Of a DNA stretch of 64,000 nt, positions 1 to 7,564 are shown in pieces. Location: positions 1-64,000 of the forward strand of contig NZ_WHOL01000056.1 in the NCBI RefSeq assembly GCF_009745975.1, read 5' to 3'. The first letter of the stretch is position 1. Each line of letters begins with the position of its first letter. The notes under the pieces were generated by a model. That model was not told the origin of the DNA. It did not search any database and saw only the letters and a program-made list of their open reading frames with translations. Position numbers and translations under genes: made by a program. The stretch is from Actinokineospora pegani. Its GTDB lineage: Bacteria > Actinomycetota > Actinomycetes > Mycobacteriales > Pseudonocardiaceae.

Positions 1-50
1 CTCACCCGAACCCTCCACCACACCCGCCCAACCAGGAAAAACACTAAGTA

Positions 51-66
51 AGTGGCATTGACCAGT
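51..66. promoter_or_regulatory. DasR-like operator candidate
   Basis: The 16-mer AGTGGCATTGACCAGT matches the DasR (GntR family) consensus ANTGGTCTAGACCANT at 11 of 14 defined positions, recalled from Streptomyces work. DasR represses N-acetylglucosamine and chitin genes. No such gene is visible to the right, so a target would lie left of the window. A chance match cannot be excluded. Confidence 0.3.
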
Positions 67-158
67 GGTGTGGCGGGGTTTGGTGTCGCGCGGGGTGGTG
101 GTGAGGGTGCGCGGGTCACGGCCAGTGGTGGTGTGCGGTGACGGGTGCTGACGCGTCG

Positions 159-360
159 TCAACCGTTGAGATGGCCGAGGGTTTCCTTGATCTTCTCGGG
201 TGTCGACGTCGGCTGCCTCCGGCATGAGGTGGCAGATCGCGTAGTGGGCTGACAGCAGCGCTCGGATCTTCTGTCGCACTGTCTCAGGGCTGGGTTGTGG
301 GGCCGCCGCGGTGGGGGAGGGCCGAGAGAGGGCGGCTTGGGTGATCCCAGCGTTGTGGGC
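159..360 (-). pseudogene. IS4-type transposase C-terminal relic
   Basis: Translated on the minus strand, residues around 210-300 read SPETVRQKIRALLSAHYAIC followed by HLMPEAADVD. This resembles the conserved C-terminal helix of IS4-family transposases (typically VRQEIWALLLTHYAIRHLM). A shift of frame near position 200 then continues as TPEKIKETLGHLNG and a stop. There is no upstream catalytic (DDE) region and no clear terminal inverted repeat, so only a frame-shifted tail of a mobile element remains. The rest of 1-405 holds no gene I can support. Family assignment rests on remembered motif similarity. Confidence 0.45.
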
Positions 361-405
361 ATTCGACTACGCCGCGCGAGTCGCGGGCGCCCTTCGCGAG
401 GTGGG

Positions 406-1110
406 TCAGCGGAGGAAGGCGAGGAGGGCCTGGGTGAACTCCTCCGGGGCCTCGCGGTGCACGTGGTGGCCGACGTTGATCTCCACGACGCGGGCGTCCG
501 GGATGGCGTTCGCCGACTCGTGGAGGCGGTCTTGGGGGACGTGGCTGGCTGGGCCGCCCGCGATCACGAGGGTGGGGGCGGTGATGGCGGGCAGCAGGTC
601 CCACCACCCGGGGGTGGGGGTGCCGACCTGGCGCAGGATGGGGGCCACCAGGCGCCAGTCGAAGTCGACGGGTTGTGACGGGGTGGCCGGGGGGGCGCCG
701 TGGGGTGGGTCTGGTGGGGTGTGCGGGGGTGGGGCCATGTCCTCGATGACCAGCCTGCGGACTCGGGTGGGGTGCCTGGCCGCGAGCAGGTGGGCGACGG
801 CTCCGCCCATGGAGTGGCCGACGAGGTCGACCTGGGGCAGCCCGCGGCGGTCGAGGAAGGCGAGGACGTCGGCGACCATCAGGTCGAGCGTGTAGGCCGT
901 CGCGGGGAGGCTGTCGCCGTGGCCGCGGGCGTCGAGGGCGATCGCCGCGTGGCCCGCGTCGGCCAGGGCGTCGGCGACCTTGTCCCACGTCGCGGCATTG
1001 CTGCCGAGGCCGTGCAGCAGCACCACGGGGTTCGCGGTGGGGTCGCCGGTCTCGCGGTGGCCGAGGACCACGGTGCCGACGGCGGTCGCCCCCGTGCGGA
1101 ACTGCGCCAT
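406..1110 (-). CDS. alpha/beta hydrolase
   Basis: A cytoplasmic alpha/beta-hydrolase fold protein of 234 residues with the full catalytic set. HGLGS provides the oxyanion hole, GHSMGG carries the nucleophilic serine (about residue 100), and the acid lies near APTLVIAGG. The histidine is in the late GHHVHREAP segment. A cap region rich in proline (PPPHTPPDPPHG) sits between the nucleophile and the acid. An upstream TTG at 1128 would add six residues, but the purine-rich GGAGAAAGG lies over that codon and is well placed as ribosome binding site for the ATG at 1110, so I start there. Substrate is not evident; small esters or epoxides are typical of the family. Transcribed alone, away from its neighbours. 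Confidence 0.8.
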   Translation of the reverse strand: MAQFRTGATAVGTVVLGHRETGDPTANPVVLLHGLGSNAATWDKVADALADAGHAAIALDARGHGDSLPATAYTLDLMVADVLAFLDRRGLPQVDLVGHSMGGAVAHLLAARHPTRVRRLVIEDMAPPPHTPPDPPHGAPPATPSQPVDFDWRLVAPILRQVGTPTPGWWDLLPAITAPTLVIAGGPASHVPQDRLHESANAIPDARVVEINVGHHVHREAPEEFTQALLAFLR

Positions 1111-1218
1111 GAGGGGGCCTTTCTCCAACTCAACGCCAGAGGAGGCGGTGAAAGGGTAACGTAGCCAAGTTTCGCTCAGCGTGTCGAGAATGTCGGCAGG
1201 ATCATCCCCCCGACCCGC

Positions 1219-1590
1219 CTAGCGCTTGGCCAGGCGGCGGCGCTGGGCGTCGAGATAGGCGCGGGCGCGGCGGGCGCCGCCGCGGCGGGTGATGGCGGCG
1301 TCGAGGGAGTCCAGGACGCGCACGACGCGGGCGGTGTCGGGGGTCCAGCCGAGCCGCGCGCACTCGGCCAGCCAGTCCGACGGGCTGGTGTGGCCCCTGA
1401 GCCGGTTGCAGCGGCGGCAGGCGGCCACCTCGTTCTCCAGCCACGACGGGCCGCCCTTGACGCGGGGGACCAGGTGGTCGGTGGTCGCCGGGACGCGCCC
1501 GGAGACGTCCAGGCCGCACCAGGCGCAGGTGGGGCCGTCGCGGGCCAGGATGAGGTCCATGCGGGCGCGGCGGTCCGGCTGGGCGGTCAC
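1219..1590 (-). CDS. HNH endonuclease family protein
   Basis: A 123-residue protein with a compact HNH nuclease core. CAWCG is the first zinc knuckle, TTDHLVPRVKGG holds the metal/catalytic histidine of the His-Asn-His motif, an asparagine follows in WLENEVAAC, and CRRCNRLRG is the second knuckle. The C-terminal third is basic and arginine-rich. The GTG start overlaps the stop of the upstream DUF72 gene in a GTGA, so the two are probably translationally coupled. HNH proteins of this size occur as phage nucleases, homing-type nucleases and genomic repair or restriction nucleases. The target cannot be read from the sequence. Conserved linkage to DUF72 would argue for a nucleic-acid role of both. 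Confidence 0.8.
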   Translation of the reverse strand: MTAQPDRRARMDLILARDGPTCAWCGLDVSGRVPATTDHLVPRVKGGPSWLENEVAACRRCNRLRGHTSPSDWLAECARLGWTPDTARVVRVLDSLDAAITRRGGARRARAYLDAQRRRLAKR

Positions 1591-2471
1591 AGGCGGGCGG
1601 CGAGGGACTGGGCGTCGCGGGGCGCTTTGACCTTCATGTCGTTGTCGAAGTACACGTAGACGTCGCGGCCCGAGGTGGCGACGGGGGCGCGGGCGGCCAC
1701 GGCGAACTCGGAGCGGACGTCGCGCCCGTCGCGCCAGGTGCGGATCTTGCCCGCCCAGGCGTCCAGCGCCGAGTCGGTGTAGCCGCTGGCGTAGAGCTCC
1801 ACGTCGCCGTGCAGGCGGACGTAGGCGAAATCGGCGGTGATGTCCTCGAACCGCGGCCAGGTGCCCGCCGTGTCCGCGGTGACGCACGCGACCCCGTGCG
1901 CGCGCAGCACCTCGGCGAACCCCGGCACGGCGAACCCGGGGTGGCGCACCTCGATGGCGTGCCGCAGCGGCCGGTCCTCGTCCGCCCGCGGCCACGAGCG
2001 CCCGTCGAGCCGGTGGTCGTGCTCCTCGGCCAGCCGGGCGGCCTCCCCGGTCGAGCGGGGTAGCTGCCCCAGGAACCCGTGCAGCACGTCGGCGTCGAAG
2101 GGCAGCGTCGCGGGCGTCTGCCACAGCACCGGGCCCAGCTTGCGACCCAGCGCCAGCACCCCGGAGGCGAAGAAGTTGGCCAGCGGCGTCCGCGCGTCCT
2201 TGAGGCGCTTCATGTGGGTGATGAACCGCGGCCCCTTCACCGCGAACACGAAGTCCTCCGGCGTGCTGTCGCGCCAGCGTTGGAAGCTCTCCGGGCGTTG
2301 CAGCGAGTAGAACGAGCCGTTGACCTCGACCGTGTTCACCTTGCGCGACAGGTACGCGAGCTCTTCCCGCTGCACCAGGCCCTTCGGGTAGAACTCACCG
2401 CGCCAGGGCGGGTAGACCCACCCGGACGTCCCCACGCGGACCGTTCCCGGCATGGCTCCATGGTGCGCCAT
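1587..2471 (-). CDS. DUF72 family protein (YecE-like)
   Basis: A 294-residue member of the DUF72/YecE TIM-barrel family. Diagnostic segments are GTSGWVYPPWRGEFYP (about 14-29), NTVEVNGSFY (about 46-55), FVFAVKGPRFITH, LGPVLWQTPATLPFD, AIEVRHPGF and the terminal VYVYFDNDMK. The family has no settled function; structures show a barrel with a conserved pocket. It is the second of two tandem paralogues (the other ends 6 bp upstream) and its stop overlaps the HNH gene start. Three in-frame ATGs lie close together (2471, 2453 and between); none has a strong ribosome binding site, so the first is kept. Compared with its neighbour it carries an internal insertion around residues 150-165 (RLAEEHDHRLDGRSWPRADE). 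Confidence 0.85.
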   Translation of the reverse strand: MAHHGAMPGTVRVGTSGWVYPPWRGEFYPKGLVQREELAYLSRKVNTVEVNGSFYSLQRPESFQRWRDSTPEDFVFAVKGPRFITHMKRLKDARTPLANFFASGVLALGRKLGPVLWQTPATLPFDADVLHGFLGQLPRSTGEAARLAEEHDHRLDGRSWPRADEDRPLRHAIEVRHPGFAVPGFAEVLRAHGVACVTADTAGTWPRFEDITADFAYVRLHGDVELYASGYTDSALDAWAGKIRTWRDGRDVRSEFAVAARAPVATSGRDVYVYFDNDMKVKAPRDAQSLAARL

Positions 2472-2477
2472 GGCTGC

Positions 2478-3260
2478 TCACAGCCGCTCGACGAGCCGCC
2501 GGGCGTCGGTGGGCGCGTGCCCGTCCATCGTGTTGTCGAAGTAGACGAACACCGGTCCGGACGCCGCCCACGCGCGAACCCGCTCGCCCCACTCGTCCAG
2601 CGCGGCGTCGGAGTAGGCGCCCCGGTACAGCTCGCTCTCACCGTGCAGGCGCAGGTAGCGGAAGGCGGCGGTGTCGGAGTCCAGGCACGGCCACGGCCCC
2701 GCGCTGTCGGCCAGCACCAGCGCGACCCCGTGCGCGGTGAGCTGCTCGCCGAACCGGTCGTCGTGGAAACCGCGGTGGCGGACCTCCAGGGCGTGGCTGA
2801 ACCCGTCGCCGCCCAGCTCGTCGAGCAGCCCCAGGAACCCCTCCACCCGGTCGGCGTCGTAGGGCAGCGACGCGGGGGTCTGCCACAGCACGGGCCCCAG
2901 CTTCGCGCCCAGCTCGGCGACCCCGGAGTCGAAGAACCGGGCGAGGGGGTCGCGCACGTCGCGCAGCCTGCGCTCGTGGGTGACCTCGCGCGGCCCCTTC
3001 ACCGCGAACACGAACCCCTCCGGCGCCGCGTCGCGCCACCGCGCGTAGTCGGCGGGCTTGCGCGGCCCGTAGAACGTGCCGTTGACCTCGATCGTCCCGA
3101 CGCGCTGGGCCAGGTAGGCCAGTTCCGCCCGCTGCGGCAGCCGGGGCGGGTAGAACTGGCCCCGCCAGTTCGGGTACACCCACCCCGACGTTCCCACCCG
3201 GACGTTGTCGACCACCACCCCATGGTGGCAAAAACGATCACGCACCGCAGGGCGAGACAC
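2478..3260 (-). CDS. DUF72 family protein, tandem paralogue
   Basis: Second DUF72/YecE protein, up to 260 residues, clearly homologous to the gene just downstream: GTSGWVYPNWRGQFYP, TIEVNGTFYGPRKP, FVFAVKGPREVTH, LGPVLWQTPASLPYD, ALEVRHRGF and VFVYFDNTMDGHAP. It ends 6 bp before the second copy, so the pair and the HNH gene probably form one transcript. The furthest upstream start is GTG at 3260; homology begins only at about residue 19, and a GTG cluster at 3218 is an equally likely start that would remove 14 residues. Function is unknown for the family. Tandem duplication suggests the two copies have diverged in substrate or partner. Confidence 0.85.
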   Translation of the reverse strand: MSRPAVRDRFCHHGVVVDNVRVGTSGWVYPNWRGQFYPPRLPQRAELAYLAQRVGTIEVNGTFYGPRKPADYARWRDAAPEGFVFAVKGPREVTHERRLRDVRDPLARFFDSGVAELGAKLGPVLWQTPASLPYDADRVEGFLGLLDELGGDGFSHALEVRHRGFHDDRFGEQLTAHGVALVLADSAGPWPCLDSDTAAFRYLRLHGESELYRGAYSDAALDEWGERVRAWAASGPVFVYFDNTMDGHAPTDARRLVERL

Positions 3261-3266
3261 CCGCGC

Positions 3267-3308
3267 AAAGCGCTGTGCCCCCGGCCGGGGCCGGGGGCAC
3301 AGCGCTTT
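3267..3308. terminator. strong hairpin terminator (bidirectional)
   Basis: Perfect 16-bp inverted repeat, arm AAAGCGCTGTGCCCCC at 3267-3282 and its complement at 3293-3308, around a 10-nt loop that is itself self-complementary. It lies just after the fadB stop and before the DUF72 start, so it would end fadB transcripts. No U-tract follows, as is common in actinobacteria. Confidence 0.8.
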
Positions 3309-3317
3309 CGAGCGGAC

Positions 3318-5426
3318 TTACGCGACCGGGACGGAGGCGACGCCCGGGGCCAGGAACGGCTTGCCGTTGACCTTCTCCGAGATGCCCTCGCGGTCCAGGA
3401 ACGGGGTGATGCCGCCCAGCCAGAACGGCCAGCCGCCACCGAGGATCATGCACAGGTCGATGTCCTGCGCCTCGGCGACCACGCCCTCGTCGAGCATGAT
3501 CCGGATTTCCTCGGCCACGCCCTCCAGCACGCGCTGCAGCACCTGCTCGCCGGTCAGCTCGACCGAGCCGAACTCCCAGAGCGCCTGCACCTCCGGGTCG
3601 ACGGACTGGTTGCCCTTGTCGTCCCAGACGTAGACCGACGACTTGCCCGCGTCGACGAACTTCTTCATGTTCGGGCTGGCGCCGAAGCGGTCCGGGAACG
3701 CGCCGTGCATGGTCTCCGCGACGTGCAGCGCGACCGGCGCGCCGACGAGCTGCAGCAGCACCAGCGGGCTCATCGGCAGGCCCAGGCCCTCGGTGGCCTT
3801 GTCGGCCACCTCGAACGGGGTGCCCTCGTCGATCGCCTTGACGACCTCGCCCATGAAGCGGGTGAGCAGCCGGTTGACCACGAACGCCGGGGCGTCCTTG
3901 ACCAGCACCGAGGACTTCTTCAGCGACTTGCCCACGGAGAACGCCGTCGCCAGGGTGGCGTCGTCGGTCTTCTCCGCGCGCACGATCTCCAGCAGCGGCA
4001 TGACCGCGACCGGGTTGAAGAAGTGGAAGCCCACGACGCGCTCGGGGTGCTTGAGGCCCGCGGCCATGTCGGTGATCGACAGCGACGAGGTGTTGGTGGC
4101 CAGCACGCACTCCGGGCCGACGTGCTCCTCGACCTCGGCGAACACCTTCTGCTTGACGCCCAGCTCCTCGAACACGGCCTCGATCACGAAGTCCGCGTCG
4201 GCGAACGCCGCCTTGTCCAGCGAGCCGGAGACCAGCGCCTTGAGCCGGTTCGCGCCGTCGGCGGACAGGCGGCCCTTGGCCTGCAGCTTGTCGATCTCGG
4301 TGTGCACGTAGGACACACCCTTGTCGACCCGCGCCTGGTCGATGTCGGTCAGCACGACCGGCACCTTGAGCTGGCGGGCGAACAGCAGCGCCATCTGCGA
4401 GGCCATCAGACCGGCGCCGACGATGCCGACCTTGCCCACCTTGCGCGCCAGCGACTTGTCCGGGGCGCCCGCGGGCTTCTTGGCGCGCTTCTGCACCAGG
4501 TTGAACGAGTACAGCCCGGCCCGCAGCGGGTCGGTCATGAGCACGTCGGCCAGCGCCTTGGTCTCGGCCGCGTACCCCTTGTCGAGGTCGTTGTCGCGGG
4601 CCAGCTCCAGCAGCTCCAGGGCCTTCTCCGCGCCCGGGGACGCGCCCTTGGTCTTGCCGTGCACGATCGCCTTGGCGCGCGCGACCGCGGCGTCCCAGCC
4701 CGCGCCGCGGTCGATCTCCCGGCGCGGGACGGTCACCGTGCCGTTGACGACCTCGGCGGCCCAGAGCAGCGACTGCTCCAGGTAGTCCGCCGAGCCCAGC
4801 AGCACGTCGGTGATGCCCAGCTCGAGGGCCTGCTTCGGCTTGAGCATGCGGTTCTGCGCGAGCGCGTTCTCGAAGATCACCGTCACGGCCGCGTCCGGGC
4901 CGATCAGGTTCGGCAGCAGCTGCGTGCCGCCCCAGCCCGGGAACAGGCCGAGGAAGACCTCGGGCAGCGCGATGGCCGCGGTGTTGTCCGACAGGGTGCG
5001 GTAGTGGCAGGACAGCGCCAGCTCGAGGCCGCCGCCCATGACCGCGCCGTTGATGAACCCGAACGTCGGGATCTTCGACTCGGTGAACCGGCGGAACACG
5101 TCGTGGCCGGTCTGGGCGATGTCGAGCGCCAGCGAGCGGTCGCTGATCTGCTCCACACCGGACAGGTCCGCGCCGACGGCGAAGATGAACGGCTTGCCGG
5201 TGACGGCGATGGCGGCCGGGTCCAGCTCCAGCGCGGCGTCGAACGCGGCGTTGAGGCTGACCAGCGACTGCGGCCCGAAGGTCGACGGGCGGGTGTGGTC
5301 GAAGCCGTTGTCGATCGTGATGAGCGCGACCGGCTTGTCCAGGCCGGGGACCTTCACCGCACGGGTGACGGCCTTGGTCACGACCTCGTCCGGGAAGGCC
5401 TTCTCGGCCTGCTCCTGGGTCAGCAT
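3318..5426 (-). CDS. fadB: 3-hydroxyacyl-CoA dehydrogenase/enoyl-CoA hydratase (FadB)
   Basis: Bifunctional beta-oxidation enzyme of 702 residues. The N-terminal crotonase domain (about 20-200) hydrates enoyl-CoA; its oxyanion loops and two glutamates are seen in INGAVMGGGLELALSC and IALPEVFLGLFPGWGGTQLLP (E135 and E156). The NAD-binding 3-hydroxyacyl-CoA dehydrogenase domain starts near residue 330 with KVGIVGAGLMASQMALLFA, followed by NTSSLSITDMA and the catalytic GFHFFNPVAVMPLLE. A C-terminal dehydrogenase domain completes it. Start ATG at 5426 overlaps the fadA stop by one base (TGATG), so hydratase/dehydrogenase and thiolase are made together, matching the FadA-FadB trifunctional complex. 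Expression is probably set by the operators upstream of fadA. The strong hairpin at 3267-3308 ends the transcript. Confidence 0.95.
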   Translation of the reverse strand: MLTQEQAEKAFPDEVVTKAVTRAVKVPGLDKPVALITIDNGFDHTRPSTFGPQSLVSLNAAFDAALELDPAAIAVTGKPFIFAVGADLSGVEQISDRSLALDIAQTGHDVFRRFTESKIPTFGFINGAVMGGGLELALSCHYRTLSDNTAAIALPEVFLGLFPGWGGTQLLPNLIGPDAAVTVIFENALAQNRMLKPKQALELGITDVLLGSADYLEQSLLWAAEVVNGTVTVPRREIDRGAGWDAAVARAKAIVHGKTKGASPGAEKALELLELARDNDLDKGYAAETKALADVLMTDPLRAGLYSFNLVQKRAKKPAGAPDKSLARKVGKVGIVGAGLMASQMALLFARQLKVPVVLTDIDQARVDKGVSYVHTEIDKLQAKGRLSADGANRLKALVSGSLDKAAFADADFVIEAVFEELGVKQKVFAEVEEHVGPECVLATNTSSLSITDMAAGLKHPERVVGFHFFNPVAVMPLLEIVRAEKTDDATLATAFSVGKSLKKSSVLVKDAPAFVVNRLLTRFMGEVVKAIDEGTPFEVADKATEGLGLPMSPLVLLQLVGAPVALHVAETMHGAFPDRFGASPNMKKFVDAGKSSVYVWDDKGNQSVDPEVQALWEFGSVELTGEQVLQRVLEGVAEEIRIMLDEGVVAEAQDIDLCMILGGGWPFWLGGITPFLDREGISEKVNGKPFLAPGVASVPVA

Positions 5427-6655
5427 CAGTTGTCGCCCCCGTTCCAGTTCGGGTTCTCCCAGATCACGGTGCCGCCCATGCCGATGCCGATGCACATCGA
5501 GGTCAGGCCGTAGCGGACCTCGGGGTGCTCGGCGAACTGGCGGGAGAGCTGGGTCATCAGCCGCACGCCCGAGGAGGCCAGCGGGTGCCCGCAGGCGATG
5601 GCGCCGCCCCACATGTTGACGCGCGGGTCGTCGTCGTCGATGCCGAAGTGGTCGAGGAACGCCAGCACCTGCACGGCGAACGCCTCGTTCAGCTCGAACA
5701 GGCCGATGTCTGAGATGGACAGACCGGCGCGCTTGAGGGCCTTCTCCGTGGCCGGGACCGGGCCGATGCCCATGACCTCGGGCTCGACGCCGACGAAGGA
5801 GTAGCCGACCAGGCGCATGCCGACGGGCAGGCCCAGCTCCTTGGCGGTCTCCTCCTCGGCCAGGATGCAGCCGGTCGCGCCGTCGTTGAGGCCGGCGGCG
5901 TTGCCCGCGGTCACCCGGCCGTGCGGGCGGAACGGGGTCTTGAGCGCGCCGAGCTGCTCGACGGTGGTGCCGGGGCGGGGCGGCTCGTCCTCGGTGGCCA
6001 GGCCCCAGCCCAGCTCCGCGGAGCGGGTGGAGACGGGGACCAGCTCGGGGCCGATCTTGCCCGCCTTGACCGCGTCGGCGTACTTCTCCTGCGAGCGCGC
6101 GGCGTAGGCGTCGCAGCGCGCCTTGGTGAGCTGCGGGAACCGGTCGTGCACGTTCTCCGCGGTCTGGCCCATGACCAGCGCGGTCGGGTCGACGAGCTTG
6201 TCGGCCACGATCCGCGGGTTGGGGTCGACGCCCTCGCCCATCGGGTGGCGGCCCATGTGCTCGACGCCGCCCGCGATGGCGATGTCGTACGCGCCGAAGG
6301 CGATGCCGCCGGCGAGCGTGGTCACCGAGGTCATCGCGCCCGCGCACATGCGGTCGATGGAGTAGCCCGGGACGGTCTTGGGCAGGCCCGAGAGCAGCGC
6401 GGCGGTGCGCCCGATCGTCAGGCCCTGGTCGCCGATCTGGGTCGTGGCCGCGACGGCGACCTCGTCCACCCGCTCCGGGGGCAGCTCGGGGTGGCGGCGC
6501 AGGAGTTCGCGGATGACCTTCACGACCAGGTCGTCGGCGCGGGTCTCCGCGTAGATGCCCTTCGGGCCAGCCTTCCCGAACGGCGTGCGCACACCGTCGA
6601 CGAAGACCACGTTCCGAACGGCGCGCGCGGCTGCGTCTGCAGCGGGTGCGGCCAC
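5426..6655 (-). CDS. fadA: acetyl-CoA C-acyltransferase (thiolase, FadA)
   Basis: Thiolase of 409 residues performing the last, chain-shortening step of fatty-acid beta-oxidation. The acylated cysteine lies in SIDRMCAGAMTSV (C104), NEAFAVQ marks the active-site loop, the catalytic histidine is in GGAIACGHPLASSG, and the second cysteine in SMCIGIGMGG. The GTG start at 6655 has an AAAGGAGC ribosome binding site 8 nt upstream. First gene of a two-gene operon with fadB. Two palindromic operators flank a TAGAGT -10-like hexamer in the 75-bp upstream gap, so the operon is likely repressed when substrate is absent. Ordinary length for the family. Confidence 0.95.
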   Translation of the reverse strand: MAAPAADAAARAVRNVVFVDGVRTPFGKAGPKGIYAETRADDLVVKVIRELLRRHPELPPERVDEVAVAATTQIGDQGLTIGRTAALLSGLPKTVPGYSIDRMCAGAMTSVTTLAGGIAFGAYDIAIAGGVEHMGRHPMGEGVDPNPRIVADKLVDPTALVMGQTAENVHDRFPQLTKARCDAYAARSQEKYADAVKAGKIGPELVPVSTRSAELGWGLATEDEPPRPGTTVEQLGALKTPFRPHGRVTAGNAAGLNDGATGCILAEEETAKELGLPVGMRLVGYSFVGVEPEVMGIGPVPATEKALKRAGLSISDIGLFELNEAFAVQVLAFLDHFGIDDDDPRVNMWGGAIACGHPLASSGVRLMTQLSRQFAEHPEVRYGLTSMCIGIGMGGTVIWENPNWNGGDN

Positions 6656-6678
6656 GAGGGTGCTCCTTTGTGGGGTTG

Positions 6679-6725
6679 GCTACCAGTTGGTAACCCCACT
6701 CTAGCGCTTGTTACCCGACGGTAAC
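6679..6725. promoter_or_regulatory. fadAB promoter with two palindromic operators
   Basis: Two copies of one dyad: GCTACC-AGTT-GGTAAC at 6679-6694 and the perfect GTTACC-CGAC-GGTAAC at 6710-6725, 31 bp centre to centre (about three helical turns). On the minus strand a -10-like TAGAGT (6698-6703) lies between them, so a bound repressor would cover both the -35 region and the start site. The motif differs from the sites in front of the adjacent tetR gene, so another regulator, perhaps a fatty-acid-responsive TetR or GntR protein encoded elsewhere, is implied. Confidence 0.65.
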
Positions 6726-6730
6726 TACGG

Positions 6731-7435
6731 CTACGACCCTATGGCGTGAGACACATTCGGGCGATTCGCGGCCGGGTGCAGCCCGAGGAAGCGGGCCATG
6801 TCGTCGACGGCGTGGGCGAAGAAGTGGTCGGCCGGGTCCGCGCTGCCCACGAGCTGGCCGAACAGCTCGAAGCTGAGCATCCCGAACAACTGCGTCCACG
6901 CGGTCATCAGCCGCGCCATCGCCCCCGGCGGCAGCGTCGAGCCGATGCCCGCCAGCACCTGGGTGAGCTGGGCGCGCAGCGCCTCGGGCAGGTCCTCGTC
7001 GGCGAGGTCGGCGGCCTCGGCCACGCGCACCAGGGTCAGCGGGACCCGGGCGGCGGGGGCGACGGTGTCGACGGGGGCGCGGTAGCCGGGGATGGGCGAG
7101 CCGAAGATCAGCTCGTACTCGTGCCGGTTGGCCAGCGCCCAGGCCCGCGCCGCCGCGCAGACCGCGTGCCACCACGCGGCGGGCTCGTCCGGCTCGACCG
7201 CCTCCACGGCCGCGCCCAGCGCGTCGTAGGCGTCGATGATCAGCGCGGTCAGCAGGTCGTCGCGGCTGGGGAAGTAGCGGTAGATCGCCGACGAGGCCAT
7301 GCCCAGCGCCCTGGCCACGGCCCGCAGCGATAGCTGCGAGGGTCCGTCGGTGGCGAGCTGGCGGCGGGCCTCGTCCTTGATCGCCGACGTCAGCTCTGCC
7401 CTGGCGCGCTCGCGCGCGGTCTGCCCGGCTCCCAT
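6731..7435 (-). CDS. TetR family transcriptional regulator
   Basis: A 234-residue TetR-type repressor. The N-terminal helix-turn-helix (about 15-60) reads AIKDEARRQLATDGPSQLSL then VARALGMASSAIYRYFPSRD, the family signature. The C-terminal ligand domain contains WWHAVCAAARAWALANRHEY and matches the WHG-type TetR C-terminal region. Start ATG at 7435 faces the divergent oxidoreductase gene; three copies of a GAGAGC-N3-GCTCTC dyad fill the shared 126-bp gap, so it probably represses both itself and that gene. It ends only 6 bp before the fadAB operators, and read-through into fadA is possible. The inducer is unknown; a hydrophobic compound acted on by the neighbouring oxidoreductase is a reasonable guess. 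Confidence 0.9.
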   Translation of the reverse strand: MGAGQTARERARAELTSAIKDEARRQLATDGPSQLSLRAVARALGMASSAIYRYFPSRDDLLTALIIDAYDALGAAVEAVEPDEPAAWWHAVCAAARAWALANRHEYELIFGSPIPGYRAPVDTVAPAARVPLTLVRVAEAADLADEDLPEALRAQLTQVLAGIGSTLPPGAMARLMTAWTQLFGMLSFELFGQLVGSADPADHFFAHAVDDMARFLGLHPAANRPNVSHAIGS

Positions 7436-7453
7436 GGGGCGAGTGTGACACAA

Positions 7454-7545
7454 CGAGAGCGGTGATCTCAAATGAGAGCAGTGCTCTTGACAGCGCCCGC
7501 CCGGCCCCGCTTCACTGGTCCAGCACACCGAGAGCACCGCTCTCG
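7454..7545. promoter_or_regulatory. three TetR-type operators in a divergent promoter
   Basis: Three dyads with the same geometry lie between the regulator and the oxidoreductase: 7454-7470 CGAGAGC-GGT-GATCTCA (imperfect), 7473-7489 TGAGAGC-AGT-GCTCTTG, and 7529-7545 CGAGAGC-ACC-GCTCTCG (perfect 7-bp arms). A TTGACA -35-like hexamer for the rightward gene (7487-7492) overlaps the middle site. Autoregulation by the TetR protein is the simplest reading. Confidence 0.75.
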
Positions 7546-7564
7546 CTGATCCCGGGAGACGATG

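Noticed and set aside
2079-5513. A very long open frame (over 1100 codons) on the plus strand across the DUF72 and fadB genes
   Set aside because: It is the antisense image of well-supported genes and reads as Arg/Val/Gly/Leu-rich low-complexity protein; open antisense frames are expected at this GC content.
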